From Caryophanon latum (GTDB lineage Bacteria > Bacillota > Bacilli > Bacillales_A > Planococcaceae), in the NCBI RefSeq assembly GCF_001700325.1, contig NZ_MATO01000015.1, forward strand, positions 62,001 to 126,000: a DNA stretch of 64,000 bases, in the 5' to 3' direction. The notes beneath the pieces are model-generated. The model was given only the letters and a program-made list of their open reading frames with translations. It was not told the DNA's origin and ran no database searches. Both the position numbers and the translations under genes were made by a program. Numbering within the stretch: the stretch's first letter is position 1; every line of letters starts with the position of its first letter. Positions 29,748 through 38,565 of the stretch are shown piece by piece.

Positions 29748-29814
29748 TATAATGGGAGGGAAATAGTTTTTTAATTTTGTTGCTCGTCGCTGTCGTGGCA
29801 GGCACGGATTAAAG

Positions 29815-30005
29815 AATCGTTCTTTTATTGCGGCGGACGCTTTTCGCGGTGGACGACACGATGTCGGTTACGAAGGCGTTGTCGCATAGACGCGACGCAT
29901 TTAGCCTTTGTTCGTCGATTTTCGGCTCGGTGCTCCTGCGATTACTCGTCGCAAAAGAACTTTTGCTTGTCCCGCAGAAGTCGCCGCCTACATTTCAGAA
30001 CGATT
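29815..30005. repeat. Structured long-hairpin repeat, divergent type C
   Basis: AATCGTTCT (29815) pairs with AGAACGATT (29997). The core arms GGCGGACGCTTTTCGCGG and CCCGCAGAAGTCGCCGCC pair in the same way as types A and B but with different sequence. The interior contains a small hairpin CAAAAG/CTTTTG. It lies downstream of the suf terminator. An apparent frame inside it is not a gene. Confidence 0.75.
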
Positions 30006-30054
30006 CCACGCATTTTCTTTGAAATATCCAGTTGAATAAGGATTGGAAGTAGAA

Positions 30055-30252
30055 ATGAATTTGAGTTTGTTAAATTGGATAGGTACTACAATCAAGTACA
30101 AAAAAATGAAAAAGATTCAGTATAAGTTAGAGGACAGTTACGAGCAACATGTTGCAACAAGAATTTCATCTGTAATAAGTTTGAGTGTATATTCAATTCA
30201 GCTAAATAGAGATACATTTCATATTGAATACAAAGATGAATTTTCGAGTTAG
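30055..30252 (+). CDS. Small protein of unknown function
   Basis: 65 residues starting MNLSLLNWIGTTIKYKKMKK, preceded by TAAGGATTGG. The composition is basic at the N-terminus and AT-rich at the DNA level, unlike the flanking backbone genes. No motif is recognised. It lies alone between two structured repeats. It may be a real small gene or the remnant of one. Confidence 0.4.
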   Translation: MNLSLLNWIGTTIKYKKMKKIQYKLEDSYEQHVATRISSVISLSVYSIQLNRDTFHIEYKDEFSS

Positions 30253-30373
30253 TATAGGTGTTAGACAGTGCGAGCTGAAATAAAGAAGTAAGCTGGAAAT
30301 GTTGATTAGCCTTCTGACAGCTAGCATAATCAGTGTTTAATTTTATATTTTAATTTGTACACGAACGTTGTAG

Positions 30374-30498
30374 CTGGTGGCGTAGCGGCGAGACTCCTTG
30401 GGGAAAAGCGTGAGACTTGAGACCCCACAGACACGACGTAGGAGTGTCGAGGAGGCTCAAGCCACGCCCCAGGAAAGCGAGCCGCAATACGCGACCAG
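30374..30498. repeat. Structured long-hairpin repeat, type B medium form
   Basis: CTGGTGGCGTAGCGGC (30374) pairs with GCCGCAATACGCGACCAG (30481) with the usual AAT bulge. In the middle module ACTTGAG pairs with CTCAAG, the reverse of the base order in other copies (CTCAAG with CTTGAG). Further out, TGTTGATTAGCCTT (30300-30313) is the exact complement of AAGGCTAATCAACA (30506-30519), with about 60 extra bases in the left arm. Confidence 0.9.
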
Positions 30499-30552
30499 TA
30501 AAAGCAAGGCTAATCAACATATAAAAAATAACATTGAACGGAGGCGTGGGCA

Positions 30553-31413
30553 TTGATTTATATTGGTGCTACGGGGTGGAGCGATCACCCTTTATTGTAT
30601 AGCGAGGCAACTGCCGCGCGTGACAAACTATTCGATTATAGCGGACATTTTCCATGCGTGGAGCTGGATACGTCCTTTTATGCAATCCCGCGCCCGGAGA
30701 CGATAGACAAGTGGTGCAGCGAGACGCCGGATGCTTTTCAGTTTATCGTGAAGGCGTATCAAGGCATTACTGGGCATCAGCGCGGTGACGATGTGCCGTT
30801 TGAGACGAGAAATGATATGTTCAACGCCTATCGTACGGCACTCGATGCGTTCGAGAAGCACGGCAAGCTTGCATGTGTATTAGCGCAGTTTCCACCGTGG
30901 TTCGACTGTAAAAAGGAAAACATTACGTATTTGCGTTATTTGCGTCAGCAGCTCGTCGATTATTCGGTAGCGATCGAGTTTCGCAATGAAACGTGGTATC
31001 AAGAGCAATATCGTGAGCGTACGCTTGCATTTTTACGTGAGCAACGTTTCATTCACGTCGTCTGTGATGAGCCGCAAGCAGGCAGTGGCTCGGTGCCGCT
31101 CGTGCCGGTTGCGACGCATGAGAAGGCATTTTTACGCATTCATGGGCGCAATTTGCACGGCTGGCGTAATATTGGCAGTGCCGCAGATTGGCGAAAGGTG
31201 CGCACGCTTTATGATTATAACGATGCAGAGCTGATGCAGCTTGTTGAACATACGAAAACACTTGAGCATGATGCACAGCACGTTTTCGTTATTTTTAACA
31301 ACAACTCAGGTGGGCATGCGGCAAAAAATGCGAAACAGTTTCAACAGATGATGAACATTACGTATACGCATTTGTCGCCGAAACAAATTGATTTATTTGA
31401 AGGGGAGTTTTGA
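30553..31413 (+). CDS. yunF: DUF72-family protein YunF
   Basis: 286 residues starting with TTG after a GGAGG site. DUF72 features are IGATGWSDHPLLY, VELDTSFYAIPRPETIDKW, IEFRNETWYQ and VIFNNNSGGHAAKNAKQF. The fold is a TIM barrel of uncertain function, and enzymatic activity has not been established for the family. The gene order yunF-yunE-yunD matches the B. subtilis cluster. Its TGA overlaps the next ATG by one base. Confidence 0.88.
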   Translation: MIYIGATGWSDHPLLYSEATAARDKLFDYSGHFPCVELDTSFYAIPRPETIDKWCSETPDAFQFIVKAYQGITGHQRGDDVPFETRNDMFNAYRTALDAFEKHGKLACVLAQFPPWFDCKKENITYLRYLRQQLVDYSVAIEFRNETWYQEQYRERTLAFLREQRFIHVVCDEPQAGSGSVPLVPVATHEKAFLRIHGRNLHGWRNIGSAADWRKVRTLYDYNDAELMQLVEHTKTLEHDAQHVFVIFNNNSGGHAAKNAKQFQQMMNITYTHLSPKQIDLFEGEF

Positions 31414-32237
31414 TGGGAGCGTTTATATTAGCGGTCATTGCGATTTGCGCAGGATTTTTAGGTGCGCTGCTTGGGCTAGGTGGCGGCGTTATTTTAGTGC
31501 CCGGTGCGCTGTTTATTAGTAGCGCGACCGATTGGATTTCGCCGCTCACACCGCAGTCTGCTGTTGGCTTGTCGGTTATGATGATGATTTTTACAGGGCT
31601 TGCGTCGACGATTTCGTACATGAAGTCAGGGTTTGTCGATTATAAAGCAGGGCTGCTCTTTTTTGCGGGGGCAGCACCAGGAGCCATTGTTGGTGCGATG
31701 TTAAACGGTCGCTTTAATGTGGATTCATTCAATTTATTTTTCGGTGTGCTGCTCATTGTGCTTGCGACGATTATGCTTATTCGTGATTATATGAAGCCGA
31801 TTGATTTTTTCGTGAAGCGAGCGAAGACGAGGACGTTTACCGATAAGCAAGGGGCGACATATACGTACGGTTACCCGATTAGTATTGCGCTCATTTTGTC
31901 ATTTGTTGTCGGTACGCTGTCTGGCATGTTCGGCATTGGTGGTGGTGCGCTGCTTGTGCCGGCGCTGCTCGTGCTATTTCATTTCCCGCCACATATTGCG
32001 GTGGCGACGTCGATGCTGCTTGTGTTTTTATCATCACTTGTGAATGCAGGAAGTCATATGGCGCTTGGCAACATTCCGTGGGCAGTAGTGTTACCAGTCA
32101 TTATCGGTGGATATATTGGTGGGAAGCTTGGCGCGTCGACGAGCAAAAAATTGCAGTCGAAAACACTTGTTGTTATTTTGCGCATTGTGCTACTCATCAT
32201 GGGGATTCGTTCTGTTATGATTGGGTTAATCGGTTAA
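31413..32237 (+). CDS. yunE: TauE/SafE-family membrane transporter YunE
   Basis: 274 residues with about eight membrane segments in two related halves. Each half opens with the family pattern (AGFLGALLGLGGGVILVPGAL, then GTLSGMFGIGGGALLVPALL). TSUP-family members export or import small organic acids or sulfur compounds; the substrate here is unknown. ATG 31413 has AAGGGGAG upstream and overlaps the yunF stop. It is co-transcribed with yunF and yunD. Confidence 0.9.
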   Translation: MGAFILAVIAICAGFLGALLGLGGGVILVPGALFISSATDWISPLTPQSAVGLSVMMMIFTGLASTISYMKSGFVDYKAGLLFFAGAAPGAIVGAMLNGRFNVDSFNLFFGVLLIVLATIMLIRDYMKPIDFFVKRAKTRTFTDKQGATYTYGYPISIALILSFVVGTLSGMFGIGGGALLVPALLVLFHFPPHIAVATSMLLVFLSSLVNAGSHMALGNIPWAVVLPVIIGGYIGGKLGASTSKKLQSKTLVVILRIVLLIMGIRSVMIGLIG

Positions 32238-32257
32238 TTTGAAAAGGGGGGCGCAGC

Positions 32258-33625
32258 GTGAATAAAGAAACTATTCGCATATTACATACAAATGACGTGC
32301 ATAGCCATTTTACATATTGGCCGCAAATGACACGTTTTATTCAGCAACAACGTCAAGAAACGCGCATGCAAGGTGAGGAGCTCATCGTCGTTGATTTAGG
32401 CGACCATATTGATCGCTCGAACTTTTTTACAGAGGCGACGCTCGGAAAAGGCAATGTGACGTTGTTAAACGAGGCGGGCTACGACATTGTAACGATTGGT
32501 AACAACGAAGGCATTACGCTTGACCATGACGATTTAAAGACGCTATATGACGGGGCGAGCTTTGAAGTCATTGTCGGCAATTTAGAAAGTAAAAATCAGC
32601 TCAATCCATCATGGCTAAAGCGTTCGACGATTTATACAACGGCGCAAGGGACGAAAATTGGTTTCGTTTCTGCAACAGCCGATTTCCGTCTATTTTACGA
32701 CAAGCTCGGCTGGGAGACGACAGAGCCGCGTCAGGCGATTATTGATGAGGCGACGGCACTACAGCCATATGTAGATTTCATCGTCTGCTTGTCGCATTTA
32801 GGGCGCTATGAGGACGAACTGCTCGCACAGGAATGCCCAGAGCTAACCGTCATTTTTGGTGCGCATACTCATCACGTCTTTTTACACGGTGAAGTGCATC
32901 ATGGTGTGCTACTAACAGGTGGTGGCAAGTACGGGCAATATATTGGCGAATTGACGCTCCAATACGACGAAGCACAGCGCAAAATTGTCTATCGTAATAC
33001 GCGATTGCTCGATTGTTCACAGTTACCGAAAGAGCAGGACGACGCGGCGTTTGAAGTCGCATTAATTGAGGAGGCGCGAAATCAACAGCAAGAACCGCTC
33101 TTTCACTTGCCGAAGTTTTTCAATAAGGAATGGTATCATCACTCACAGCTATCACGCTTTTTTGCGGAAGCATTATTTGCGCAAATTGAGGGCGACTGTG
33201 CAATGTTTCATGCCGGCATTTTCAAGGATGATTTACACGAAGGTGATGTGACCGCGTACGATTTGCACCGCATTTTGCCGCATCCGATTAACGTATGTGT
33301 TGTGGAACTTAGCGGCGCACAGCTAAAGGAGGCATATTTGCAGTCATTTAACGAGGAATGGCCGCGTAAAGAGATGAAAGGGCTTGGCTTCCGTGGTGTC
33401 ATTCTAGGTAAAATGCTCCACTATAAAATGAGTTTAAATACCTATCACGAGCTAGAAGTGAACGGGCAAGTCGTTGATCCGAAGAAGTATTATAAGCTTA
33501 TAACGCTTGATATGTATACGTTTGGCTTCTTTTTTCCGAGCTTCAAGTATGCGCCGAAAGAGTACATTTTGCCCTATTTTTTACGCGATATTTTCAAACA
33601 TTATGCGCAAAAAATATTTATTTAA
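32258..33625 (+). CDS. yunD: Metallophosphoesterase / 5'-nucleotidase-like protein YunD
   Basis: 455 residues with a GTG start after AAAAGGGGGG. Metal-site motifs are ILHTNDVHSHF, VDLGDHIDRSNF, TIGNNEGITLD, CLSHLG and FGAHTHHVFLHG, followed by a 5'-nucleotidase C-terminal domain. The usual GNHE is GNNEG, as I recall it in B. subtilis YunD. There is no signal peptide, so it should be cytosolic. It probably hydrolyses nucleotides or related phosphoesters. Confidence 0.9.
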   Translation: MNKETIRILHTNDVHSHFTYWPQMTRFIQQQRQETRMQGEELIVVDLGDHIDRSNFFTEATLGKGNVTLLNEAGYDIVTIGNNEGITLDHDDLKTLYDGASFEVIVGNLESKNQLNPSWLKRSTIYTTAQGTKIGFVSATADFRLFYDKLGWETTEPRQAIIDEATALQPYVDFIVCLSHLGRYEDELLAQECPELTVIFGAHTHHVFLHGEVHHGVLLTGGGKYGQYIGELTLQYDEAQRKIVYRNTRLLDCSQLPKEQDDAAFEVALIEEARNQQQEPLFHLPKFFNKEWYHHSQLSRFFAEALFAQIEGDCAMFHAGIFKDDLHEGDVTAYDLHRILPHPINVCVVELSGAQLKEAYLQSFNEEWPRKEMKGLGFRGVILGKMLHYKMSLNTYHELEVNGQVVDPKKYYKLITLDMYTFGFFFPSFKYAPKEYILPYFLRDIFKHYAQKIFI

Positions 33626-33710
33626 GCGTTGTATTACGTATTTCTAAATATTAAATTAGCGGCTATAATAAGAAATAGTTACTTCTATACTAGAGAGGAT
33701 GCGATATACG

Positions 33711-34817
33711 ATGCGGTTGATCTCAATTGATACGCTAAAAGTAGGAATGATCATTGGGCGTACAATATGGAATGAAGCTGGACATCCGTTATTACAAAGA
33801 GGCGTCAAAGTTTCACCGACAATGTTAGATCGGTTAAAGCAATTAAATATAAAATATACGTACATTGATGATGAACTCACAGCAGGCATTGAGATTGAGG
33901 AAACAGTACCGGTTAAAGTACGTCAGCAAGTGGTTGCAAATATTACGCAATCATTTGATAGCATTCGTAAAATGGAAGGAAAAAAAGCATCTTTCGTCAT
34001 TGAGAAGCAAGCGAAAGTGCTAAATTCATTAGTCGATAATTTATTAGATACGATTTTAAATAGTAAGGAAATTTTGACGGTGTTAACAGATGCGTATTTA
34101 TACGATGAATACATTTACCAGCATTCGTTTCAAGTGTCGTTATATGCGCTAGCAATTGGTCGAGAGCTGGGCTATAACGCGAATGAGCTACATATTCTTG
34201 GTCTAGGGGCAATTTTACATGACGTCGGTAAAATGTCGATTCGTACAGAGCTGTTACAAAAGCCGACGCGTTTAACCGATGCGGAATACGAGGAAGTGAA
34301 AACGCATGCACGTCATGGCTTTGATATTTTACGCAACTTGCATACGATGTCGCTCATTGTGGCGCACTGTGCGTTCCAGCATCATGAACGACTGGACGGC
34401 AGCGGTTATCCACGCGGACTTGTCGACTTCGAAATTCATCCGTACGCAAAAATTATTGCAGTGGCGGACGTGTTTGATGCGATGACGTCAAACCGTGTGT
34501 ACCGCGACAAAATGTTGCCATACGAAGCAATCAAAATTATTGAAAGCGGCAAAGGGACATTGTATGATGCGAAAGTCGTCGATGCACTTAAACGTACGGT
34601 CATGCATTATCCAAATGGTAGTGTCGTATTACTAAGCGATGGGCGCCGTGGTGTCATTTCACGTCAAAATACGGCGACACCAGGCATGCCGTGGGTGCGC
34701 ATTTTTGAAGAGAACGGGCAGCATTTAGCGGCAACGTATGAATGCAATTTACAGCAGCACGCAGAAGTGACGATCGAAGCAGTCGATTTATCATATACAT
34801 ATACATCGGACGTGTAA
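33711..34817 (+). CDS. HD-GYP domain protein, probable cyclic-di-GMP phosphodiesterase
   Basis: 368 residues from ATG 33711; an in-frame ATG four codons upstream sits inside the GAGAGGATG ribosome-site region. The HD pair is at about residue 170 (ILHDVGKMSIRTELL). HHERLDGSGYPRGL at about residue 224 carries the GYP signature. The N-terminal part resembles a small DUF3391-like or linker domain, and a C-terminal beta-rich tail follows. The family hydrolyses cyclic-di-GMP or related dinucleotides. No receiver domain is present. It stands alone with its own terminator. Confidence 0.9.
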   Translation: MRLISIDTLKVGMIIGRTIWNEAGHPLLQRGVKVSPTMLDRLKQLNIKYTYIDDELTAGIEIEETVPVKVRQQVVANITQSFDSIRKMEGKKASFVIEKQAKVLNSLVDNLLDTILNSKEILTVLTDAYLYDEYIYQHSFQVSLYALAIGRELGYNANELHILGLGAILHDVGKMSIRTELLQKPTRLTDAEYEEVKTHARHGFDILRNLHTMSLIVAHCAFQHHERLDGSGYPRGLVDFEIHPYAKIIAVADVFDAMTSNRVYRDKMLPYEAIKIIESGKGTLYDAKVVDALKRTVMHYPNGSVVLLSDGRRGVISRQNTATPGMPWVRIFEENGQHLAATYECNLQQHAEVTIEAVDLSYTYTSDV

Positions 34818-34823
34818 AACAGC

Positions 34824-34860
34824 AGGCGACAGCGCTCATACAGTGCTGCTCGTCTTTTTA
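34824..34860 (+). terminator. Terminator after the HD-GYP gene
   Basis: GGCGACAGCGC pairs with GTGCTGCTCGTC allowing one bulge, followed by TTTTTA. Confidence 0.65.
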
Positions 34861-34967
34861 TTTTGTAGAGAGAATATTACGTAGGACGATATACTACTTG
34901 TTGAGCATGTTGAAAATATGTTACATTGGCTTCAATGAATGATACAAAAAGCAATGGGGGCGGGAGT

Positions 34968-35909
34968 ATGACATCTTGTAAACCGACATTACAAACAGGG
35001 AAAAAAGAACACGTACGTAAACCGGAATGGCTTAAAATCAAATTGAACACAAATGACGAGTATAAAGGGTTAAAAAAATTAATGCGTGATAAAAACTTGC
35101 ATACTGTATGCGAGGAAGCACGTTGCCCAAATATTCACGAGTGCTGGGGTGAGCGCCGTACTGCAACGTTTATGATTTTAGGAGCTGTTTGTACACGCGC
35201 ATGTCGCTTTTGTGCAGTGAAAACAGGATTACCGACAGAGCTTGATCTAGAAGAACCAGAGCGCGTTGCAGATTCAGTTGAACTAATGAACTTAAAGCAC
35301 GTCGTTGTCACAGCGGTTGCGCGTGATGACTTAAAGGACGGCGGGGCAAACGTATTTGCAGAAACAGTTCGTGCGATTCGCCGACGTATGCCGTTTACAT
35401 CAATTGAAGTATTACCTTCAGATATGGGTGGCATCGAGGAAAATTTACAGCTATTAATGGATGCAAAGCCAGACATTTTAAATCATAATATCGAGACGGT
35501 GCGCCGTTTAACACCGAGAGTTCGCGCACGTGCTACATACGATCGCTCACTTGAATTTTTACGCCGCGCAAAAGAAATGCAGCCGGACGTGCCAACAAAA
35601 TCGTCGCTCATGATTGGCTTAGGCGAAACGTGGGAGGAAATACTTGAAGTAATGGACGACTTACGTGCAAACAACGTCGACATTATGACGATTGGTCAAT
35701 ATTTACAGCCAACAAAAAAACATATTGCAGTACAAAAATATTATTCGCCTTTAGAGTTTGGCAAGCTGCGCAAAATTGCGATGGAAAAAGGGTTTAGCCA
35801 TTGCGAGGCAGGACCGCTTGTGCGAAGCAGTTACCATGCTGATGAGCAAGTGAATGCTGCTGCGAAAGAGCGTCAACGCCAAGGGGAACAAACGAGCGAA
35901 ATTAGTTAA
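34968..35909 (+). CDS. lipA: LipA: lipoyl synthase
   Basis: 313 residues from ATG 34968 with a strong GGGGGCGGGAG site; upstream in-frame codons begin with TTG and are not needed. The radical-SAM triad is CTRACRFC. The auxiliary cluster motif is [12 protein letters not shown], and the final RSSYHADEQ contains the Ser that ligates that cluster. It inserts sulfur into octanoyl chains on GcvH and the 2-oxoacid dehydrogenases. It is followed closely by yutD. Confidence 0.96.
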   Translation: MTSCKPTLQTGKKEHVRKPEWLKIKLNTNDEYKGLKKLMRDKNLHTVCEEARCPNIHECWGERRTATFMILGAVCTRACRFCAVKTGLPTELDLEEPERVADSVELMNLKHVVVTAVARDDLKDGGANVFAETVRAIRRRMPFTSIEVLPSDMGGIEENLQLLMDAKPDILNHNIETVRRLTPRVRARATYDRSLEFLRRAKEMQPDVPTKSSLMIGLGETWEEILEVMDDLRANNVDIMTIGQYLQPTKKHIAVQKYYSPLEFGKLRKIAMEKGFSHCEAGPLVRSSYHADEQVNAAAKERQRQGEQTSEIS

Positions 35910-35923
35910 TGAGGTGAGATGCT

Positions 35924-36277
35924 TTGAACGTAATAGTAGATGGATTTGAGTATGAGCTGATCACAAACTATCGAGAAAGCTTTAAAGAGGAAGATTTTAA
36001 AGGGCGATACGCCGAAATTTTAAATAAATATGATTACATCGTTGGCGACTGGGGATACGGTCAGCTGCGCTTAAAAGGCTTCTTTGACGATAAAAATCAA
36101 AAGGCGTCGTTTGATACGAAAATTAGCACGCTTGCCGATTACTTATATGAGTATTGCAATTTTGGCTGTGCGTATTTCGTGTTAAAGAAAATCGGCAAAA
36201 TTGCTGTCGAAGCGCCGGTGGAAGTTGCCGAGGAAACGGTAGAAGTGCAAGAGGTAATATCTGAAGAAAAGAGCTAG
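35924..36277 (+). CDS. yutD: YutD-family protein (DUF1027)
   Basis: 117 residues starting with TTG after GAGGTGAG. The family pattern NYRESFKEEDFKGRYAEILNKYDYIVGDWGYGQLRLKGF is clear. The last 25 residues are an acidic tail not needed for the fold. Function is unknown; in B. subtilis it also follows lipA. A terminator ends the pair, directly before the AT-rich island. Confidence 0.9.
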   Translation: MNVIVDGFEYELITNYRESFKEEDFKGRYAEILNKYDYIVGDWGYGQLRLKGFFDDKNQKASFDTKISTLADYLYEYCNFGCAYFVLKKIGKIAVEAPVEVAEETVEVQEVISEEKS

Positions 36278-36323
36278 AGCAAAAAGAAATTTAATTCTAA
36301 ATAGCAAGCTTTATGAAGAGTGT

Positions 36324-36360
36324 AATGCTAGCGGAGAAAATTTTCCGTTAGCATTTTTTA
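36324..36360 (+). terminator. Terminator after yutD
   Basis: AATGCTAGCGGA pairs with TCCGTTAGCATT, followed by TTTTTT. Confidence 0.9.
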
Positions 36361-36381
36361 GGTTTTTCCTTTTTAAATAGG

Positions 36382-36410
36382 TTGTTTTAATGGTAAAATT
36401 TAGCTAAGTT
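36382..36410 (+). promoter_or_regulatory. Candidate promoter of the AAA/DUF4435 island
   Basis: TTGTTT and TAAGTT are separated by 17 bases, between the yutD terminator and the ATPase gene. The match is moderate, but a promoter is needed here because the terminator isolates the island. Confidence 0.35.
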
Positions 36411-36437
36411 TTATGATTTTTTATGGGGGGAGAATGT

Positions 36438-37688
36438 ATGAACCATTTAGTTAGTTTAGTTTTTAAAGATACTGAAAAAGAAGTTAATTTTGAATTAAAT
36501 AAAAATACCCTGTTTTTTGGAAATAATGGTCGAGGGAAAACCAGGGTTCTGAAAACCTTAGAGTCTTTATATGAATTAATACACAAATCAGACCCTAAAG
36601 AAGCATATGATTTGATTGATAAAATGTATTTAGAAAAACTACATATAGGAGATTTTGATTGCGTAGATTTATTTAAGAATAGTAATAGTTTAAAGAGACA
36701 AAATATACAGCAATTGAATAAGTATTTAAGAGTAAATCGATTATATTTTAGAAGAATTCAAAAAGATATAATTGAACTTAGAAAAGAACTTAGAGAAACT
36801 TTTGACATTGACATTTATAATTTACATCTTGTATTTGATAGAAAAATCGAAAGTATACTCAGCAAATTAAATTTTATTTCGCACAACCAGAGGACATTTG
36901 AATATTTATCGGATTTAGAAACTTTTTTTAGCGATTTAGAAAGCTTATTGGATCAATATAGAATATTAATAAGATACGAGGAACCATCATTTTCTTATTT
37001 TGCTACTGATAATGTGAAAAAAGTATCGTCAAATCTACATCGAGTTGAATTTCATTTGCAAAAATTGAAATCATCGTACTATGAAGAAAGTTTGCAATTT
37101 AATAACTTAGATGAAAAAGAGCGTAAGAAATTCGAAAAAAATAGAGATAAAATTATAACTTTTTTAAAATCTAAAAAAGCACATTTTATTACTACAGATA
37201 AGGCAGATATAGAAGAAGTTATAGGTAAAATTAAAATTAATATTTCATCGGTTAATTCTAAAATTCAAAAGTGGATTTGGAATAATGATGAAGAGCTATA
37301 TAATCAAGCTTTGAGTGAAAAAGAAAAAATACTTGTTAAGATTCAAAAATTCAATAAACTTATGATGAAGTACGGTAATATTACATTGGAATTAGACAAT
37401 AACGCAACTTTAAAGTTTTCTAAAGAACAGAGGGGTATTTCATTTGAAAAGTTTTCCTCAGGTGAAAGAAAAATTACTTATTTATTTTTAGAAATATTAT
37501 TTAACGAAGTAGATGTGTTTTTAATTGATGAACCGGAACTATCTATTTCTTTAAACTATCAAAATAAGATTGTATGGGATTTGCATTGTTTAACAGAAGG
37601 TAAGGCTTTATTTATAGCTACTCATGCACCATTTGTATATGAAGATTTCAAAAAATTCCCTGGTAATACGGTTGTAGAGGTGAAATAA
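36438..37688 (+). CDS. AAA (ABC-like/OLD-like) ATPase of a two-gene defence-like island
   Basis: 416 residues from ATG 36438 (GGGGGGAG site). Walker A is FGNNGRGKTRVLK at residues 27-39. A long, probably coiled-coil middle (roughly 60-310, rich in Lys, Glu and Leu) follows, then FSSGERKITYLF (ABC-type signature, about 339), DVFLIDEPELSIS (Walker B, about 362) and the His switch ATHAPF (about 396). This is the SMC/OLD-type layout of AAA_15-class ATPases. It is followed after three bases by a TOPRIM-like gene. Base composition is strongly AT-rich, with AGA and ATA codons uncommon in neighbouring genes, so recent transfer is likely. Confidence 0.85.
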   Translation: MNHLVSLVFKDTEKEVNFELNKNTLFFGNNGRGKTRVLKTLESLYELIHKSDPKEAYDLIDKMYLEKLHIGDFDCVDLFKNSNSLKRQNIQQLNKYLRVNRLYFRRIQKDIIELRKELRETFDIDIYNLHLVFDRKIESILSKLNFISHNQRTFEYLSDLETFFSDLESLLDQYRILIRYEEPSFSYFATDNVKKVSSNLHRVEFHLQKLKSSYYEESLQFNNLDEKERKKFEKNRDKIITFLKSKKAHFITTDKADIEEVIGKIKINISSVNSKIQKWIWNNDEELYNQALSEKEKILVKIQKFNKLMMKYGNITLELDNNATLKFSKEQRGISFEKFSSGERKITYLFLEILFNEVDVFLIDEPELSISLNYQNKIVWDLHCLTEGKALFIATHAPFVYEDFKKFPGNTVVEVK

Positions 37689-37691
37689 GTT

Positions 37692-38402
37692 TTGGAAAAT
37701 AGTTCTAGATTCTTTGAAATTTCAAAGGAAATGGTCAAATATGTATATGTTGAAGGTACAGATTATTTTTTCTATCAAGGATTGGTAGAATTATCTGATT
37801 TTGTAGTACATGCTGCAGGTACAAAGGGAAATGATAATTCTGAAGTGAAAGGCAGCTCTTCTAGTGATGTAATCCGAAGAGTAAAAGATGAACGAAAGAA
37901 AGGAGTAAACGCATTTGGAATAATAGATAAGGATTATAACACTGAATTTGATGAATATATTTATCCTATAGATTTTTATTGTATTGAAAATATAGCACTG
38001 TTAAATATAGAAGAATTTTATGAGTTGAGAAGGGCTCTTGAACAGTTAATCGAAGGAAATATAGGAGTATATAGATTATGGCTACTAGAGTTGAAACTTG
38101 TCAGAAATGCTGATAGACGTGTAGAAACTTTTGAAATTAATAAGGTTAGAGAATTAAGTGATAATATTAAAAGTTATTTTGAAAGTGTCATTAATTGTGT
38201 TCAGACATTTATGAGGTATATGAATCTGAAATCATTGATAGTGAAATATTGTGATTTTCACAAACAGAAGTATGGTAAAGAAAATCAAATAAAATACAAG
38301 TCAAACGATTTAATAGGGAAGTTGCCTGAAAGTAGCTTGAAATATGTATTTAGTGATAGTACATATTTGAGATTTAATGCTGATATTGAAAAAATCACAT
38401 AG
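37692..38402 (+). CDS. DUF4435-like TOPRIM protein, partner of the ATPase
   Basis: 236 residues with a TTG start three bases after the ATPase stop (GAGGTG site). Acidic positions fit the TOPRIM-like DUF4435 pattern: E21 in YVEGTDYFFYQ, the pair D79/D81 in FGIIDKDYN, and E99-N100 in FYCIENIALL. DUF4435 proteins paired with AAA ATPases include AriB of the PARIS anti-phage system, where AriB is the toxin-like nuclease released by AriA. Function here is inferred from domain order. The C-terminal half is helical and unrecognised. Strongly AT-rich, like its partner. Confidence 0.75.
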   Translation: MENSSRFFEISKEMVKYVYVEGTDYFFYQGLVELSDFVVHAAGTKGNDNSEVKGSSSSDVIRRVKDERKKGVNAFGIIDKDYNTEFDEYIYPIDFYCIENIALLNIEEFYELRRALEQLIEGNIGVYRLWLLELKLVRNADRRVETFEINKVRELSDNIKSYFESVINCVQTFMRYMNLKSLIVKYCDFHKQKYGKENQIKYKSNDLIGKLPESSLKYVFSDSTYLRFNADIEKIT

Positions 38403-38425
38403 AAAATATAAAGAGATGATCAATT

Positions 38426-38524
38426 ATGGTTGAACTTGTCGGTATGTCAGTGAATAATCTGAAATTTCTTTTTTCTAAGTAACTAAAAGATCAATTTGAA
38501 AACGTAATAGAAAAAGATGTGTAA
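38426..38524 (+). pseudogene. Stop-interrupted short reading frame downstream of the island
   Basis: MVELVGMSVNNLKFLFSK is followed by TAA (38480) and then, in the same frame, LKDQFENVIEKDV and a second stop. An AAGAGATG site precedes the ATG. It could be a decayed third gene of the island or chance. The final codons enter the terminator hairpin. Confidence 0.3.
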
Positions 38525-38558
38525 AAGTCACATGATGAATTTTTACACATCTTTTTTT
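38515..38558. terminator. Bidirectional terminator at the right edge of the AT-rich island
   Basis: AGATGTGTAAAA pairs perfectly with TTTTACACATCT, with T runs on both strands. It serves the plus-strand island and the minus-strand DUF3055 gene. Confidence 0.9.
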
Positions 38559-38565
38559 ATAAAAA

